From: Niallia alba
GTDB lineage: Bacteria; Bacillota; Bacilli; Bacillales; Cytobacillaceae
Length of the DNA: 64,000 nucleotides
Direction of reading: 5' to 3'
NCBI RefSeq assembly: GCF_012933555.1
Contig: NZ_JABBPK010000001.1
Location: 4,070,001-4,134,000 of the forward strand
Both the position numbers and the translations under genes were made by a program. Numbering within the stretch: position 1 is the stretch's first letter; every line of letters starts with the position of its first letter. Positions 45,102 through 54,155 of this stretch are shown here, piece by piece. Under the pieces are notes generated by a model. It worked only from the letters and a program-made list of their open reading frames with translations. It made no database searches and was not told where the DNA came from.

Positions 45102-45959
45102 TTATTCTTCTATAATTAGCTTTACATCACTTTTACTATATATTTTAAATTTATTCTGGAAATGATTTAATACAGGGCTAATGTCTTTACTAGTTAATGT
45201 GTTTAACAGTAAGTCAATGTCTTGGGAAACAAGATCACTAAGCTGAGATAAATTAATATAATTATTTTTGTATTTTTTTGCTTCATTTACTGAAAAATAT
45301 GGCTTTTCCATTAGTTCGGTTGGTTTTAATAGCCCATATTTGATTAACAAACTAATTTGACTATTTTTTATCCCTAGGTATTTAACTAGTTCCAGTCGAG
45401 ATAATACCCCTTTTCCTGTTTCTAACTTATTTTTTAGTGACTCTTCCCATACTTCATTTTTTCTAATAAGATATCGTTTTAAGCCTGTATCTTTCACTCT
45501 TTTATCAACCACACGTATTTTCCCCTTGACTATAAGTGTAATCATATCGGATAAATTGGTGCCTACTGAATATTTAATACTCTTTGTAATATCTGTTAGC
45601 TCTTCTTCATTACAAGAAATTTGATTACTTTGTAAACAATATCTTTCATACCTTTTCTCTATAATTCGGAAGATTTGGTCAATCTTCCGCCGGTCATATA
45701 ATACTTCATTAGTACCATTAATGATTGGAGAACTTTTTACTTCCAAAAGAGTCTTTTCTAAAGAAATCACACCGTTAAGTGATATGTTTAAAATACTACT
45801 TGTTACTTTTCTATTAACCAAGAATCTTTTATTTGAAAGATATCTATTAACACTTTCTCTCGATATTAATAAAAATTCTTCTCTCTCCTTGGTAATACTC
45901 GCTTTAAGAAATCCATTAGCTATAAGTTTTTTTACAGTAACGTGTTTGCATTTTAACAT
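45102..45959 (-). CDS. Helix-turn-helix-rich companion of TniQ-1 (possible split TnsD C-terminus)
   Basis: This 285-residue protein contains repeated predicted helix-turn-helix segments (VTVKKLIANGFLKASI...LISRESVNRYL; LSRLELVKYLGIKNSQISLLIKYGLL). It starts 7 bp inside the 3' end of tniQ-1, so the two are translationally coupled. Together they total about 630 residues, the size of TniQ-2 or TnsD, with the same N-TniQ, C-HTH order. The simplest reading is a TnsD divided into a TniQ core and a separate DNA-reading subunit. No family name recognised. Confidence 0.65.
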   Translation of the reverse strand: MLKCKHVTVKKLIANGFLKASITKEREEFLLISRESVNRYLSNKRFLVNRKVTSSILNISLNGVISLEKTLLEVKSSPIINGTNEVLYDRRKIDQIFRIIEKRYERYCLQSNQISCNEEELTDITKSIKYSVGTNLSDMITLIVKGKIRVVDKRVKDTGLKRYLIRKNEVWEESLKNKLETGKGVLSRLELVKYLGIKNSQISLLIKYGLLKPTELMEKPYFSVNEAKKYKNNYINLSQLSDLVSQDIDLLLNTLTSKDISPVLNHFQNKFKIYSKSDVKLIIEE

Positions 45960-46943
45960 GTTAGCGACTTGTGTGATAATGAAAGATAATAAGCACTATA
46001 AATATCCTTGTTAAAACTCCTACTATTTGAAATTAATGAACTATCCCAGTTTTTAAATATATAATTTTCAAATTCATTTCTTAAGAAGTCCATTTGAGGA
46101 TGATTATACTTATTATATAAATCAATAAAAAAGTAGCCAAAGTTATTAATATAACTGCCTCTATCATATTTAGGCTTACACTTCTTAAAATTTATGTACA
46201 ATTCCAAAAAATCAGAATAATTAACAGGCCAATTTTCGAATCTTTTTGTAATGTTCATAATTAAGGTAGTAAATTCTCTATCTTCATATTCAAATGGAAT
46301 TGAAATACTCCCTACTCTACTCTTATCTCTATAGTACAATCTTATAAAAAAGTGATAAATCAATAAGATATATTTTAGATCAAGTTTAGTTAACAAATTT
46401 AGATTACTTTCTTTAAAATTTCTGGTATCAGAGTTAAATTTATAATAGATGATTCTCGACACGAAGGAATTGCTTTCGTCAGCATTTTTAACTTTTAAGG
46501 TCCTTAAGTCCTTATTACATTTACAATAATAAAACTTCTTTCTATATTGTTTAATTGGTTTTCCACAGCTACTACATGAAGAAACAAGGAAACAATTATG
46601 TATTGGACATACTAAAAAAATTCTTATATCCCATAATTTATGATGAATACCAACAGTTTCAAGGCATCTAGGACATACCTTAGCATGAGCATTCATCAAA
46701 CTGTCTTGATACAAAGAAAAATTAAAATGCTTAAATTTTCCTTTTTCATAGTCAAACTCGTTATAAAATGTAGTTATTAATAATTCATTAAGTGACAAGC
46801 CAGTTAAATTCATTAAAGATGAAAAATCAAATTTCCATGGTAGCAGATTGCGAGGACCAATATAGTGATTAAAATCAGAATCGTTTAATATCCATGTATT
46901 TGTTTCATACATATTTTCAATTGATAATCTATTAATATAACTA
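45953..46943 (-). pseudogene. tniQ: tniQ-1, 3' part (interrupted by the mer transposon)
   Basis: This part holds most of a TniQ protein: YINRLSIENMYETNTWIL, zinc ligands CPRC...CPIHN and CSSC...CKC. The apparent start (MLSVQNFRNVGCTP, at 46984) is only the translated inverted repeat of the inserted Tn3-family element. The true start is at 53980. Joining the pieces and dropping one AACTA gives an uninterrupted 347-residue frame. Confidence 0.85.
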
Positions 46944-46994
46944 GGGGTACAGCCAACATTTCGGAAATTTTGTACGCTAAGCAAATTTCCATCT

Positions 46995-47037
46995 AAAAAA
47001 GCCGATTTTTCCTACGTTAAGGAATCATCGGCTTGAT
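46995..47037 (-). terminator. Terminator after merA
   Basis: Minus strand AAGCCGATGATTCC...GGAAAAATCGGCTTTTTT: hairpin with a T run 15 bp past the merA stop. Confidence 0.8.
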
Positions 47038-47049
47038 ATTAAGAGATGG

Positions 47050-48690
47050 TTATCCTGCACAACAAGATAGTTTGGATACATCTTTGTCAAACGTTAGAGC
47101 AGCCAGCTTCAGTCCTTCTGCCATTGTCAAATATGGTGCAAGGGTTTCGCGAAGATCCTCTACGGTTAAACCGAATTTGACAGCTAATGTCGCTGCATAA
47201 ATCACGTCTCCTGCGTTTTCTGCCACCACATGAGCCCCTAATATTTTCAACGTTTTCGCGTCCGCAACCAGTTTAAACACGCCTGTTGTTTCCCGATTAA
47301 CCAGTGCTCTTGGAACGGCATCTAACGGCAAGACGGAAGTTTTCACTTCATATCCTTTCTCTTTTGCCTGTTGCTCCGTTAAACCAACTGTTGCAATTGC
47401 TGGAGCTGTAAATGTAACCCCCGGAATCACTTCTAAATTCAGCTTTTTGTTCAGTCCACCGATAGCATTTCCTGCCGCAACTCCACCTTGATAAGCTGCT
47501 ACATATACAAATTGGGAACCAAGCGTGACATCTCCTGCTGCATAGATGCGTGAATTCGTTGTTTTTGAATACTCATCGATTACGATTTCACCACGGGGGC
47601 CTACTTCAACGCCTGCATCCTGTAAATTCAAGGTTGCCGTGTTTGGTGTTCTTCCTGTGGCAACCAGTAATTGATCTGCCTCAATGATTCGCTTCTTGCC
47701 ATTTACCTCAACATGGACCTTTTTAATGTCTCCATCTTGTTCGATTCGTTCAAAAGATGCTCCCGTCACTAAGTTGACCCCTTGTTCTGTCAAGGCTTGC
47801 GTGATTGCTTCTGAAACCTCAGGATCGTACTCCTTTAATAATTGCGGGCTTCTTTGCATCAACGTGACTTCTGAACCTAGATTATGGAAGAGTTGTCCCA
47901 ATTCCATCCCGATATATCCAGAACCGATGACCGTAAGACGCTTAGGCACCTTCTTTAATTCAAGTAGAGTTGTGCTTGTTAAATAATCGACTTCATCCAT
48001 TCCAGGAATGTTTGGCACTGCTGGTGAAGCACCTGTCGCGATTAAGAATCGTTTGGCTGACAACTGCATGCCATTGACTTCAACGGTTTTTTCATCTACG
48101 AATTTCGCTTCGCCTTTGATTAATTCAAAGCCATAGTCATCAATCAAATCCACATATTTTGAGTTTCGAAGATCCGTCACCAGTTCATTTTTCTGCTTGA
48201 TCAATGGTGCCAAATCAACGTCGCCAGCTGACGTGTGCAATCCGATGAATGGATTATTTTTTGCCAGATGATTGATTTCGCCAGCCCGAAGCAAAGTCTT
48301 TGAAGGAACACAGCCGATGTTCACGCATGTTCCACCAACCGTACCACGTTCAATGATTGCCACTTTTGCTCCGTATTTCACGGCTTCGATGGCAGATGAA
48401 AAGGCAGCCCCACCAGAACCGATGATGATGTAGTCATAATCACCTTCATCACCTAACTGCATCATTTCTTGCGATTGTACTTCTTCTGCTTTGCCTGGTT
48501 GATATTTCGCTTCAGCAATCGCTTTTTTCGCTGTTTCAACCTCTAAGCCATTTGGTAGCTCAAATACAGCTTCGCCACGACGAAAATCTACTTCAATCCC
48601 TCTTGCACCCATGTTTTCAAGAGCAACAGCTACATGCTCTTCACAACCCGTACAAGTCATCCCTTGAACGTTCACTCGATATTTTTTCAT
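47050..48690 (-). CDS. merA: Mercuric reductase
   Basis: This 546-residue NADPH-dependent flavoenzyme reduces Hg(II) to volatile Hg(0) in the cytoplasm. One N-terminal heavy-metal domain (GMTCTGC, Cys13/Cys16) is followed by the disulfide reductase with FAD motif [13 protein letters not shown], redox pair [13 protein letters not shown], and the C-terminal vicinal cysteines Cys543-Cys544 (LSCCAG) that hand mercury to the active site. No merB is present, so resistance is to inorganic mercury. Confidence 0.97.
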   Translation of the reverse strand: MKKYRVNVQGMTCTGCEEHVAVALENMGARGIEVDFRRGEAVFELPNGLEVETAKKAIAEAKYQPGKAEEVQSQEMMQLGDEGDYDYIIIGSGGAAFSSAIEAVKYGAKVAIIERGTVGGTCVNIGCVPSKTLLRAGEINHLAKNNPFIGLHTSAGDVDLAPLIKQKNELVTDLRNSKYVDLIDDYGFELIKGEAKFVDEKTVEVNGMQLSAKRFLIATGASPAVPNIPGMDEVDYLTSTTLLELKKVPKRLTVIGSGYIGMELGQLFHNLGSEVTLMQRSPQLLKEYDPEVSEAITQALTEQGVNLVTGASFERIEQDGDIKKVHVEVNGKKRIIEADQLLVATGRTPNTATLNLQDAGVEVGPRGEIVIDEYSKTTNSRIYAAGDVTLGSQFVYVAAYQGGVAAGNAIGGLNKKLNLEVIPGVTFTAPAIATVGLTEQQAKEKGYEVKTSVLPLDAVPRALVNRETTGVFKLVADAKTLKILGAHVVAENAGDVIYAATLAVKFGLTVEDLRETLAPYLTMAEGLKLAALTFDKDVSKLSCCAG

Positions 48691-48705
48691 GTTAACCCTC
48701 TCCTT

Positions 48706-49043
48706 TTATTCGACTCCAAGCCCGAAATCCGAAACTGCCGTCTTAATTGCCTGTAAATCCGTTTTCTTATCATCAAAGGAAACCGTTACTTCGCCCTTGC
48801 TTCCACTGACTTTAATGGCTGTTTTGCTAACGCCATCTACCTGTTCCAGGACGCTTTCTACAACAGACGGCGGACAACAATCCATCCCCAAAACCGTGAA
48901 TGTCCCTGTTTTAGATGTTTCAATGGTAGCTTTTGCTTCCTGCTTAGCATCCATAGTATTTTGTGCTTTTTTTCGTTACTACACGCACTAACCACCAGCA
49001 GAAGGGATAATGCCATCATAATCCTGATTATCTGTACTCTCAT
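48706..49043 (-). pseudogene. merP: merP-like mercury-binding lipoprotein, frameshifted
   Basis: The 5' frame begins at an ATG behind GGGGTG with a lipoprotein signal (ALSLLLVVSAC, Cys21). After NEKK it shifts frame at an A7 run near 48969-48975. One extra A links it in frame to AQNTMDAKQEAKATIE and the heavy-metal domain with GMDCCPPSVV, for 112 residues. It would trap Hg(II) outside the membrane for MerT. True mutation, slippage or sequencing error are all possible. Confidence 0.75.
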
Positions 49044-49066
49044 ATATAGCACCCCAATCTTTATAG

Positions 49067-49363
49067 TCAACTTTCAACTAGAAATAAAAAAAGAAACATG
49101 CCGAAAACGAAAAACGTCGTAATCCATAAGCCAATGACAGAACTTTTACTTTTGCCCTTTCTCCCATAAACCATGTAAAACGAGTAAGCAAGAAGGATAA
49201 TGGTAACGATGCTGAACAATAACCGATACTTTAGTGAATAGAAGGCTAATGCTCCTGCAAATCCAGTTAGTCCAAGAGGAATGAAAATCAGTGGACCTAG
49301 GCAGCATGCAGCCATAACAAAAGCTGAAAATACAGTAGCTACTTGCGACACTTTTTCCTTCAT
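49067..49363 (-). CDS. merT: Mercuric ion transporter MerT
   Basis: This 98-residue membrane protein with three helices has the mercury-binding cysteine pair in VMAACCLGPL in the first helix. It carries Hg(II) inward to MerA. It overlaps merE by 4 bp. No second cytoplasmic CC pair is seen, making it a short MerT form as in Bacillus mer operons. Confidence 0.85.
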   Translation of the reverse strand: MKEKVSQVATVFSAFVMAACCLGPLIFIPLGLTGFAGALAFYSLKYRLLFSIVTIILLAYSFYMVYGRKGKSKSSVIGLWITTFFVFGMFLFLFLVES

Positions 49364-49617
49364 GATTTAAACCTCTCCATACTGCAACAATCATGCGTTT
49401 TTGTTTCCTTTTTTGTTTCTGGGTCAAGTTTTCTCCAGCCCTTGAAAAGAGCAAAGACAAATAACAGACCCATCACGATGAAAATAACATCTTTAAAGTC
49501 CGTGAAGTATGAACCCAGTGCCGTTCCTGCAACCAACGGAAGCAGTAAAAACAGATGACACGGGCATGTGATTAGTGCGACAAGAAACCAGCCTGAACTT
49601 TTTATTGTGTTTTTCAT
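49360..49617 (-). CDS. merE: MerE-like mercury transporter
   Basis: This 85-residue membrane protein has two helices and the CPCHL motif (ALITCPCHLFLLLPLVAG) of MerE-type carriers for mercury. A second cysteine pair occurs near the end (HDCCSME). It lies between merR and merT with a 4 bp overlap to merT. Confidence 0.75.
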   Translation of the reverse strand: MKNTIKSSGWFLVALITCPCHLFLLLPLVAGTALGSYFTDFKDVIFIVMGLLFVFALFKGWRKLDPETKKETKTHDCCSMERFKS

Positions 49618-49630
49618 CCTGTTTCACCTC

Positions 49631-50029
49631 TTATTTCTTCATCAATGTTTCAATAATGGGGCATTCGTAAATATCTTTGTTTTCAGGACATCTTTCTTTA
49701 AGATCCATCAGCATTTGTTCAATTCTTTTGAGATCTTGAATTTTATGCTGGATGTCTTCTATCTTAAGAACGGTGAAATCATACATATCACGGCACTTTG
49801 CTTCATCGCGATCGACGACCCCTAGCAATTTGTCAATTTCATTTAAGCTAAATCCTAATTCCTGCATCCGTTTTATGAAATTCAACCGATCGACCGTTTG
49901 TTGTGAATACATTCGGTATCCTTTTTCGGTACGATCAGGCTCTGGAATTAAGCCTAAACGCTCATAATATCGAATGGTCTCTTTGTTAACGTTACACTTC
50001 TCAGCGATTTCCCCGACTCGAAAATGCAA
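49631..50029 (-). CDS. merR: MerR mercury-responsive regulator
   Basis: This 132-residue MerR protein has an N-terminal winged helix (FRVGEIAEKCNVNKETIRYYERLGL) and the three mercury ligands Cys79, Cys114 and Cys123, the exact trio known from the Bacillus protein. It represses and, on binding Hg(II), untwists the promoter to start mer transcription. It is itself the first gene of the operon, as in Gram-positive mer loci. Confidence 0.95.
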   Translation of the reverse strand: MHFRVGEIAEKCNVNKETIRYYERLGLIPEPDRTEKGYRMYSQQTVDRLNFIKRMQELGFSLNEIDKLLGVVDRDEAKCRDMYDFTVLKIEDIQHKIQDLKRIEQMLMDLKERCPENKDIYECPIIETLMKK

Positions 50030-50050
50030 TTTACTTCACCTCACATATAA

Positions 50051-50082
50051 TATAAACCCTGTACCATAGTACAGGGTCAATA
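50051..50082 (-). promoter_or_regulatory. mer promoter and MerR operator
   Basis: ACCCTGTACCATAGTACAGGGT (50056-50077) in two arms forms a near-perfect palindrome. On the minus strand it sits between TTGACC and TATATT with the overlong ~19-20 bp spacing typical of MerR-controlled promoters. Confidence 0.85.
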
Positions 50083-50282
50083 TATTTTTTACTACCTTCA
50101 ATTAAATGATTCCAATACCGAAAACGACCGTTTATGGTACTGATAAATATTTTTTAAAAAACAACCAATTTCTATTAATCTATAGAACCAAAACTCATTC
50201 CCAAAATCAAAGTAACATTTTTAGTATCTAATACCGTTTTTGGTGCTAATATAGGGTTATAAACTACTTTTGCAGGTGATGA

Positions 50283-50837
50283 ATGATGATATTTGGTTAT
50301 GCACGTGTAAGTACGGAGGAACAAAACTTGGATATGCAAGTTGATGCACTTACAAAATTTGGGGTGGAAAAAATTTATAAAGAAAAATTGACCGGAACTA
50401 GAAAAGATAAACCCCAACTTGAAGAACTTCTTAAAGTCTTACGCAGTGGCGACAAAATTGTTGTATATAAACTGGATCGTATTTCACGTTCTACAAAACA
50501 TTTAATTGAACTTAGTGAATTATTCGATGATCTGGGCGTGGATTTTGTCTCTATTAATGACAGTATTGATACTTCAACTGCAATGGGGAAGTTTTTCTTT
50601 CGTACAATGGCAAATATTGCAGAGTTAGAACGAGATATTATTAGCGAAAGGACAAAGTCAGGGCTTCAAGCAGCAAGATCCAGAGGAAGGAAAGGTGGCA
50701 GACCATCGAAGAAAAAGGACAAAGTTGAAATGGCAATAAAAATGTATAAGAGCAAGGATTATACAATCAACCAAATTACAGAAGCAACAGGAATTAGCAA
50801 AACCTCACTGTATAGATACTTAGACAAAGTAAATTAG
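50283..50837 (+). CDS. tnpR: Tn3-family serine resolvase TnpR
   Basis: This 184-residue serine recombinase has catalytic serine in YARVSTEEQNLDMQ, the DRISRSTKHLIEL segment, ERDIISERTKSGL and a C-terminal helix-turn-helix (NQITEATGISKTSLYRYL). It resolves cointegrates at a res site, which is presumably in the 50100-50282 stretch (AT-rich with repeated imperfect arms, no gene). Start follows AGGTGATGA. Confidence 0.9.
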   Translation: MMIFGYARVSTEEQNLDMQVDALTKFGVEKIYKEKLTGTRKDKPQLEELLKVLRSGDKIVVYKLDRISRSTKHLIELSELFDDLGVDFVSINDSIDTSTAMGKFFFRTMANIAELERDIISERTKSGLQAARSRGRKGGRPSKKKDKVEMAIKMYKSKDYTINQITEATGISKTSLYRYLDKVN

Positions 50838-50873
50838 GCTCATACCAAAATTATTAATAAGGATTGATTTAAC

Positions 50874-53822
50874 TTGAGTGTGAAAGAACTGCTGACACAA
50901 GAACAGCGCAAGGAAATTTTAAACCTTAATAATTTATCAGAATTTGAATTTACTTCTTATTACAGTCTATCTGACTATGATATTGATGTTATAAATCGTC
51001 ATAGAAGAGATCATAATCGCTTAGGGTTCGCACTCCAATTATGCATTCTTAGAAATCCCGGTTGTTCTTTAATTAATATGTTAGAAATACCCGAAAACCT
51101 TATTAAATATGTCGCTAATCAAATTAATGTAGATCCAGAGGTTTTCTCTTCATATGCTCAACGTGATACAACTAGACGTGAGCATTTAGAAGAAATACGT
51201 CAAGTATATGGATATAGAAACTTTAATAACAGTGATTATCGTACGATTTCTAATGTTCTTTTAAAAGCCGCATTGGAAAATGGGAATTCAATGTATCTAG
51301 TACGCACAGCAATTGATTTATTAAGAAAGGAAAAAACAATTCTTCCTGCCATACCAACAATCGAAAGGATGGTTTGGATAGCAAGAACGCGTGCAGAGAA
51401 AAAAATATATGCCATACTAACAAGTAATCTTTCCGAAAGACATAAGCGTGAACTAGAAAAGTTAATCGATTTAACGGTAAATAATAATAAAACCCAATTA
51501 GCTTGGCTTCGGGAAATTCCCGGACAGTCGTCACCAGATTCTTTTATAAAAGTCATAAAAAGATTAAAGTACATTAAAGAAATGAATATTGCAGCCAATA
51601 CGGCATTAATACACCCCAATAGACTTTTACAATTGGCACGAATTGGGGCAAGATATGAACCCCATTCTTTTAGAAGATTTAACGAAGATAAAAGATATGC
51701 ATTATTAGTCGCTCACTTAATCACTCTCTCCCAAGACTTAACTGACCATGCCATTGAAATTCATGATAGACAAATGATGGTGTTACAAGCAAAAGGCAGA
51801 AAAACACAAGAAGAGATGCAAAAACAAAATGGAAAGTCAGTAAATGAAAAAGTTGTGCATTACGCAGATATAGGAACGGCTTTAATTAAAGCCAAAGAGG
51901 AAGGTATTGATCCCTATGTGGCATTAGAGCAAGTAATGCCGTGGGATAAAATTGTAGAATCGATTGAGGAAGCTAAATTATTATCAAGACCAATGGATTA
52001 TGATTACCTTGATTTAATAAAAACTCGATATAACTATTTAAGGAAATATACTCCGAGCTTGTTGGATTCTTTAGTGTTCAAATCTACTAAATCAGCAGAG
52101 CCTTTATTAAAAGCATTAGATACCATACGCGAATTAAATGATTCTGGAAAAAGGAAAATCCCTGATGGCTCACCTTTGAGTTTTGTTCCTAAACGTTGGC
52201 AAAAACATGTTTTTGATGATGAAGGTAACATTAACCGTCAATATTATGAAATGGCTGCCTTAACAGAACTCAAAAACTCTATCCGTTCTGGTGATGTTTG
52301 GGTTGAAGGTAGTCGATTACATAAGGATTTTGAAGAATATTTAGTGTCAAAAGATGATTGGGGAAAAGCAAAGACTGAAGGGACTAATATAGCTGTTAAT
52401 ATAAGTTTTGAACAGTATATACAGGAAAGATGCGAAACTTTAAATACTAAACTTCAATGGATTTCTAAAAATATTGATAAAGTTGAAAGTATCAACATTG
52501 AAAAACAAAGGATACATATTGAAAGACTTCAAGCTGATACTCCTGAAGAAGCTAGAAATTTCAGCTTATCGCTTTATAATATGCTTCCTAGAGTTAAACT
52601 TACTGATTTATTAATGGAGGTAGCTGAATGGACTGGATTTGACGAATCATTTGTTCACGCTTCTTCAAATCAACCCCCTAAAGGTGAGGAAAAGTCTATT
52701 GTGATGGCTTCAATAATGGCAATGGGGACAAATATTGGATTAACTAAAATGGCAGAAGCAACTCCTGATATTTCATATCGCCAGATGGCCAATGTTATGC
52801 AATGGAGATTACATGAAGATGCGATGACTCGCGCACAAGCTACACTGGTAAATTATCAGCACCGTATATCATTAACTTCATATTGGGGAGATGGGACAAC
52901 ATCATCTTCTGATGGTATGCGTGTTCCTGTCGGTGTATCATCGTTACATGCAGATTCAAATCCGCATTACGGAACTGGGAAAGGTACGACCATTTATCGT
53001 TTTACAAGTGATCAGTTTTCTTCCTTTTATGCAAAAGTTATTAATACAAATGCAAGGGATGCCGTACATGTGATAGATGGATTATTACATCATGAATCTG
53101 ACCTTTCAATTGAAGAGCATTACACTGATACAGCTGGTTACACGGATCAAGTTTTCGGATTAAGTCATTTGTTAGGGTTTCGTTTTGCACCAAGACTAAG
53201 AGATATAAGTGACGCTAAATTATATACCATTTCTTCTCCTAATAATTTTTCAAACATAAAAGGCATACTTCGAGGAAAGATTAACACAAACGTTATTAAA
53301 GAGAATTTTGATGATGTATTAAGGCTGGCACATTCAATTCGAGAAGGAAGAGTTTCTGGATCATTAATCATGGGGAAATTAAGTTCATATGCAAGACAAA
53401 ATAAAATAGCTACAGCTCTCAGAGAGATTGGGAGAATTGAAAAAACAATCTTTATTCTTGACTATATAACAAATGAAACATTAAGAAGAAGGATACATCG
53501 TGGGTTAAATAAAGGAGAAGCCATGAATGGATTGGCTAGAGCTTTATTTTTTGGTAAACGTGGAGAATTTAGAGAGCGTGGCATACAAGATCAACTACAA
53601 AGAGCCAGTGCGTTAAATATATTGATCAATGCAATTAGCGTATGGAATACTGTGTATTTAAGTGAAGTAACAAAAGAATTTAAGAAAAATAATGTCCTAA
53701 AAGAAGAATTACTTCCACACATTTCACCTTTAGGATGGGAACATATTAATTTTCTTGGAGAATATAAATTTGATTCAAATAGATTACCAGCTAATTCGCT
53801 AAGGCCCTTAAATAGAAACTAA
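50874..53822 (+). CDS. tnpA: Tn3-family transposase TnpA
   Basis: This 982-residue transposase starts MSVKELLTQEQRKEIL and has the C-terminal DDE domain: SYWGDGTTSSSDGMR, HVIDGLLHH and NKGEAMNGLARALFFGKRGEFRER. It is full length and should act on the GGGG-starting ends. It begins 36 bp after tnpR in the same direction. Confidence 0.93.
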   Translation: MSVKELLTQEQRKEILNLNNLSEFEFTSYYSLSDYDIDVINRHRRDHNRLGFALQLCILRNPGCSLINMLEIPENLIKYVANQINVDPEVFSSYAQRDTTRREHLEEIRQVYGYRNFNNSDYRTISNVLLKAALENGNSMYLVRTAIDLLRKEKTILPAIPTIERMVWIARTRAEKKIYAILTSNLSERHKRELEKLIDLTVNNNKTQLAWLREIPGQSSPDSFIKVIKRLKYIKEMNIAANTALIHPNRLLQLARIGARYEPHSFRRFNEDKRYALLVAHLITLSQDLTDHAIEIHDRQMMVLQAKGRKTQEEMQKQNGKSVNEKVVHYADIGTALIKAKEEGIDPYVALEQVMPWDKIVESIEEAKLLSRPMDYDYLDLIKTRYNYLRKYTPSLLDSLVFKSTKSAEPLLKALDTIRELNDSGKRKIPDGSPLSFVPKRWQKHVFDDEGNINRQYYEMAALTELKNSIRSGDVWVEGSRLHKDFEEYLVSKDDWGKAKTEGTNIAVNISFEQYIQERCETLNTKLQWISKNIDKVESINIEKQRIHIERLQADTPEEARNFSLSLYNMLPRVKLTDLLMEVAEWTGFDESFVHASSNQPPKGEEKSIVMASIMAMGTNIGLTKMAEATPDISYRQMANVMQWRLHEDAMTRAQATLVNYQHRISLTSYWGDGTTSSSDGMRVPVGVSSLHADSNPHYGTGKGTTIYRFTSDQFSSFYAKVINTNARDAVHVIDGLLHHESDLSIEEHYTDTAGYTDQVFGLSHLLGFRFAPRLRDISDAKLYTISSPNNFSNIKGILRGKINTNVIKENFDDVLRLAHSIREGRVSGSLIMGKLSSYARQNKIATALREIGRIEKTIFILDYITNETLRRRIHRGLNKGEAMNGLARALFFGKRGEFRERGIQDQLQRASALNILINAISVWNTVYLSEVTKEFKKNNVLKEELLPHISPLGWEHINFLGEYKFDSNRLPANSLRPLNRN

Positions 53823-53831
53823 TCCCTAACA

Positions 53832-53871
53832 TAAGCCAAATCCCTTAGCGTACAGGTATTTGGCTTTTTTT
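53832..53871 (+). terminator. Terminator after tnpA
   Basis: AGCCAAAT...ATTTGGCTTTTTTT, hairpin with T run, 10 bp past the tnpA stop and inside the right inverted repeat region. Confidence 0.8.
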
Positions 53872-53927
53872 GTGTCGAATTTTGCTTACCGTACAAAATT
53901 TCCGAAATGTTGGCTGTACCCCAACTA

Positions 53928-53980
53928 AAGATATTTTCATCTTTTCTAGGTTTAACTACACAAAGTAATTTTTTGTTCAA
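53928..53980 (-). pseudogene. tniQ: tniQ-1, 5' fragment
   Basis: A TTG at 53978-53980 behind GGGGGTGAT starts MNKKLLCVVKPRKDENIFS, the standard TniQ opening (KPRxDE). The frame is cut by the mer transposon at the AACTA duplication and resumes at 46938 as YINRL. The start lies ~170 bp inside the right end. Confidence 0.85.
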
Positions 53981-54081
53981 TAAATAATCACCCCCAAAAA
54001 AGTTATTTTACTTATAAGTTTAAAAGATATAATAATATATAATTGAGTAATCTTAAATCAATTTAAGATTACTCAATTTTT

Positions 54082-54152
54082 CATTCCGAATAATTATGAA
54101 AAACCATTCCGGTCAATTATGAAATTATTCCGGGGAATTAAGAAAAATCACA
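54082..54152. repeat. Right end of the Tn7-like element with packed TnsB-type sites
   Basis: Three abutting repeats of CATTCCG-N-AATTATGAAA are followed by the terminal copy ending AAAAATCACA at 54152. Close packing, compared with the spaced left end, is the Tn7 pattern. The right end faces minJ. Confidence 0.85.
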
Positions 54153-54155
54153 TTT

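Larger units (their letters stand above)
46944..53922. mobile_element. Tn3-family mercury resistance transposon (6,979 bp)
   Basis: Inverted ends start GGGGTACAGCCAACATTTCG and continue for nearly 40 bp with a single mismatch in the first ~39. A 5 bp duplication AACTA flanks it (46939-46943, 53923-53927). It contains merR-merE-merT-merP-merA on one strand and tnpR-tnpA on the other. It lies inside tniQ-1 of the Tn7-like element. Confidence 0.92.
25967..54152. mobile_element. Tn7-like transposon (28,186 bp) inserted at the minJ stop codon
   Basis: Termini are TGT at 25967 and ACA at 54152. Both are flanked by TTTTT (25962-25966 and 54153-54157), the 5 bp duplication expected for Tn7. The terminal 26 bp match at 20 positions. 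Internal repeats of a TTTTCATAATT-N-CGGAATG motif occur three times, spaced, on the left (25972, 26028, 26076) and three times, packed, on the right (54082-54152), which is the classic asymmetry. It carries tnsA, tnsB, tnsC and two tniQ genes. Cargo is a hydrolase-NACHT pair, arsenic genes and a CoA-disulfide reductase. Nested insertions break tniQ-1, tniQ-2 and the end of tnsA. Confidence 0.88.

Noticed and set aside
46944-46984. tniQ-1 starting at 46984
   Set aside because: The first residues are the translated inverted repeat of the mer transposon; the real start is at 53980.
25967-54152. CRISPR-associated transposon (CAST)
   Set aside because: The element has TnsABC and TniQ, but I saw no cas genes and no regularly spaced short-repeat array inside it.
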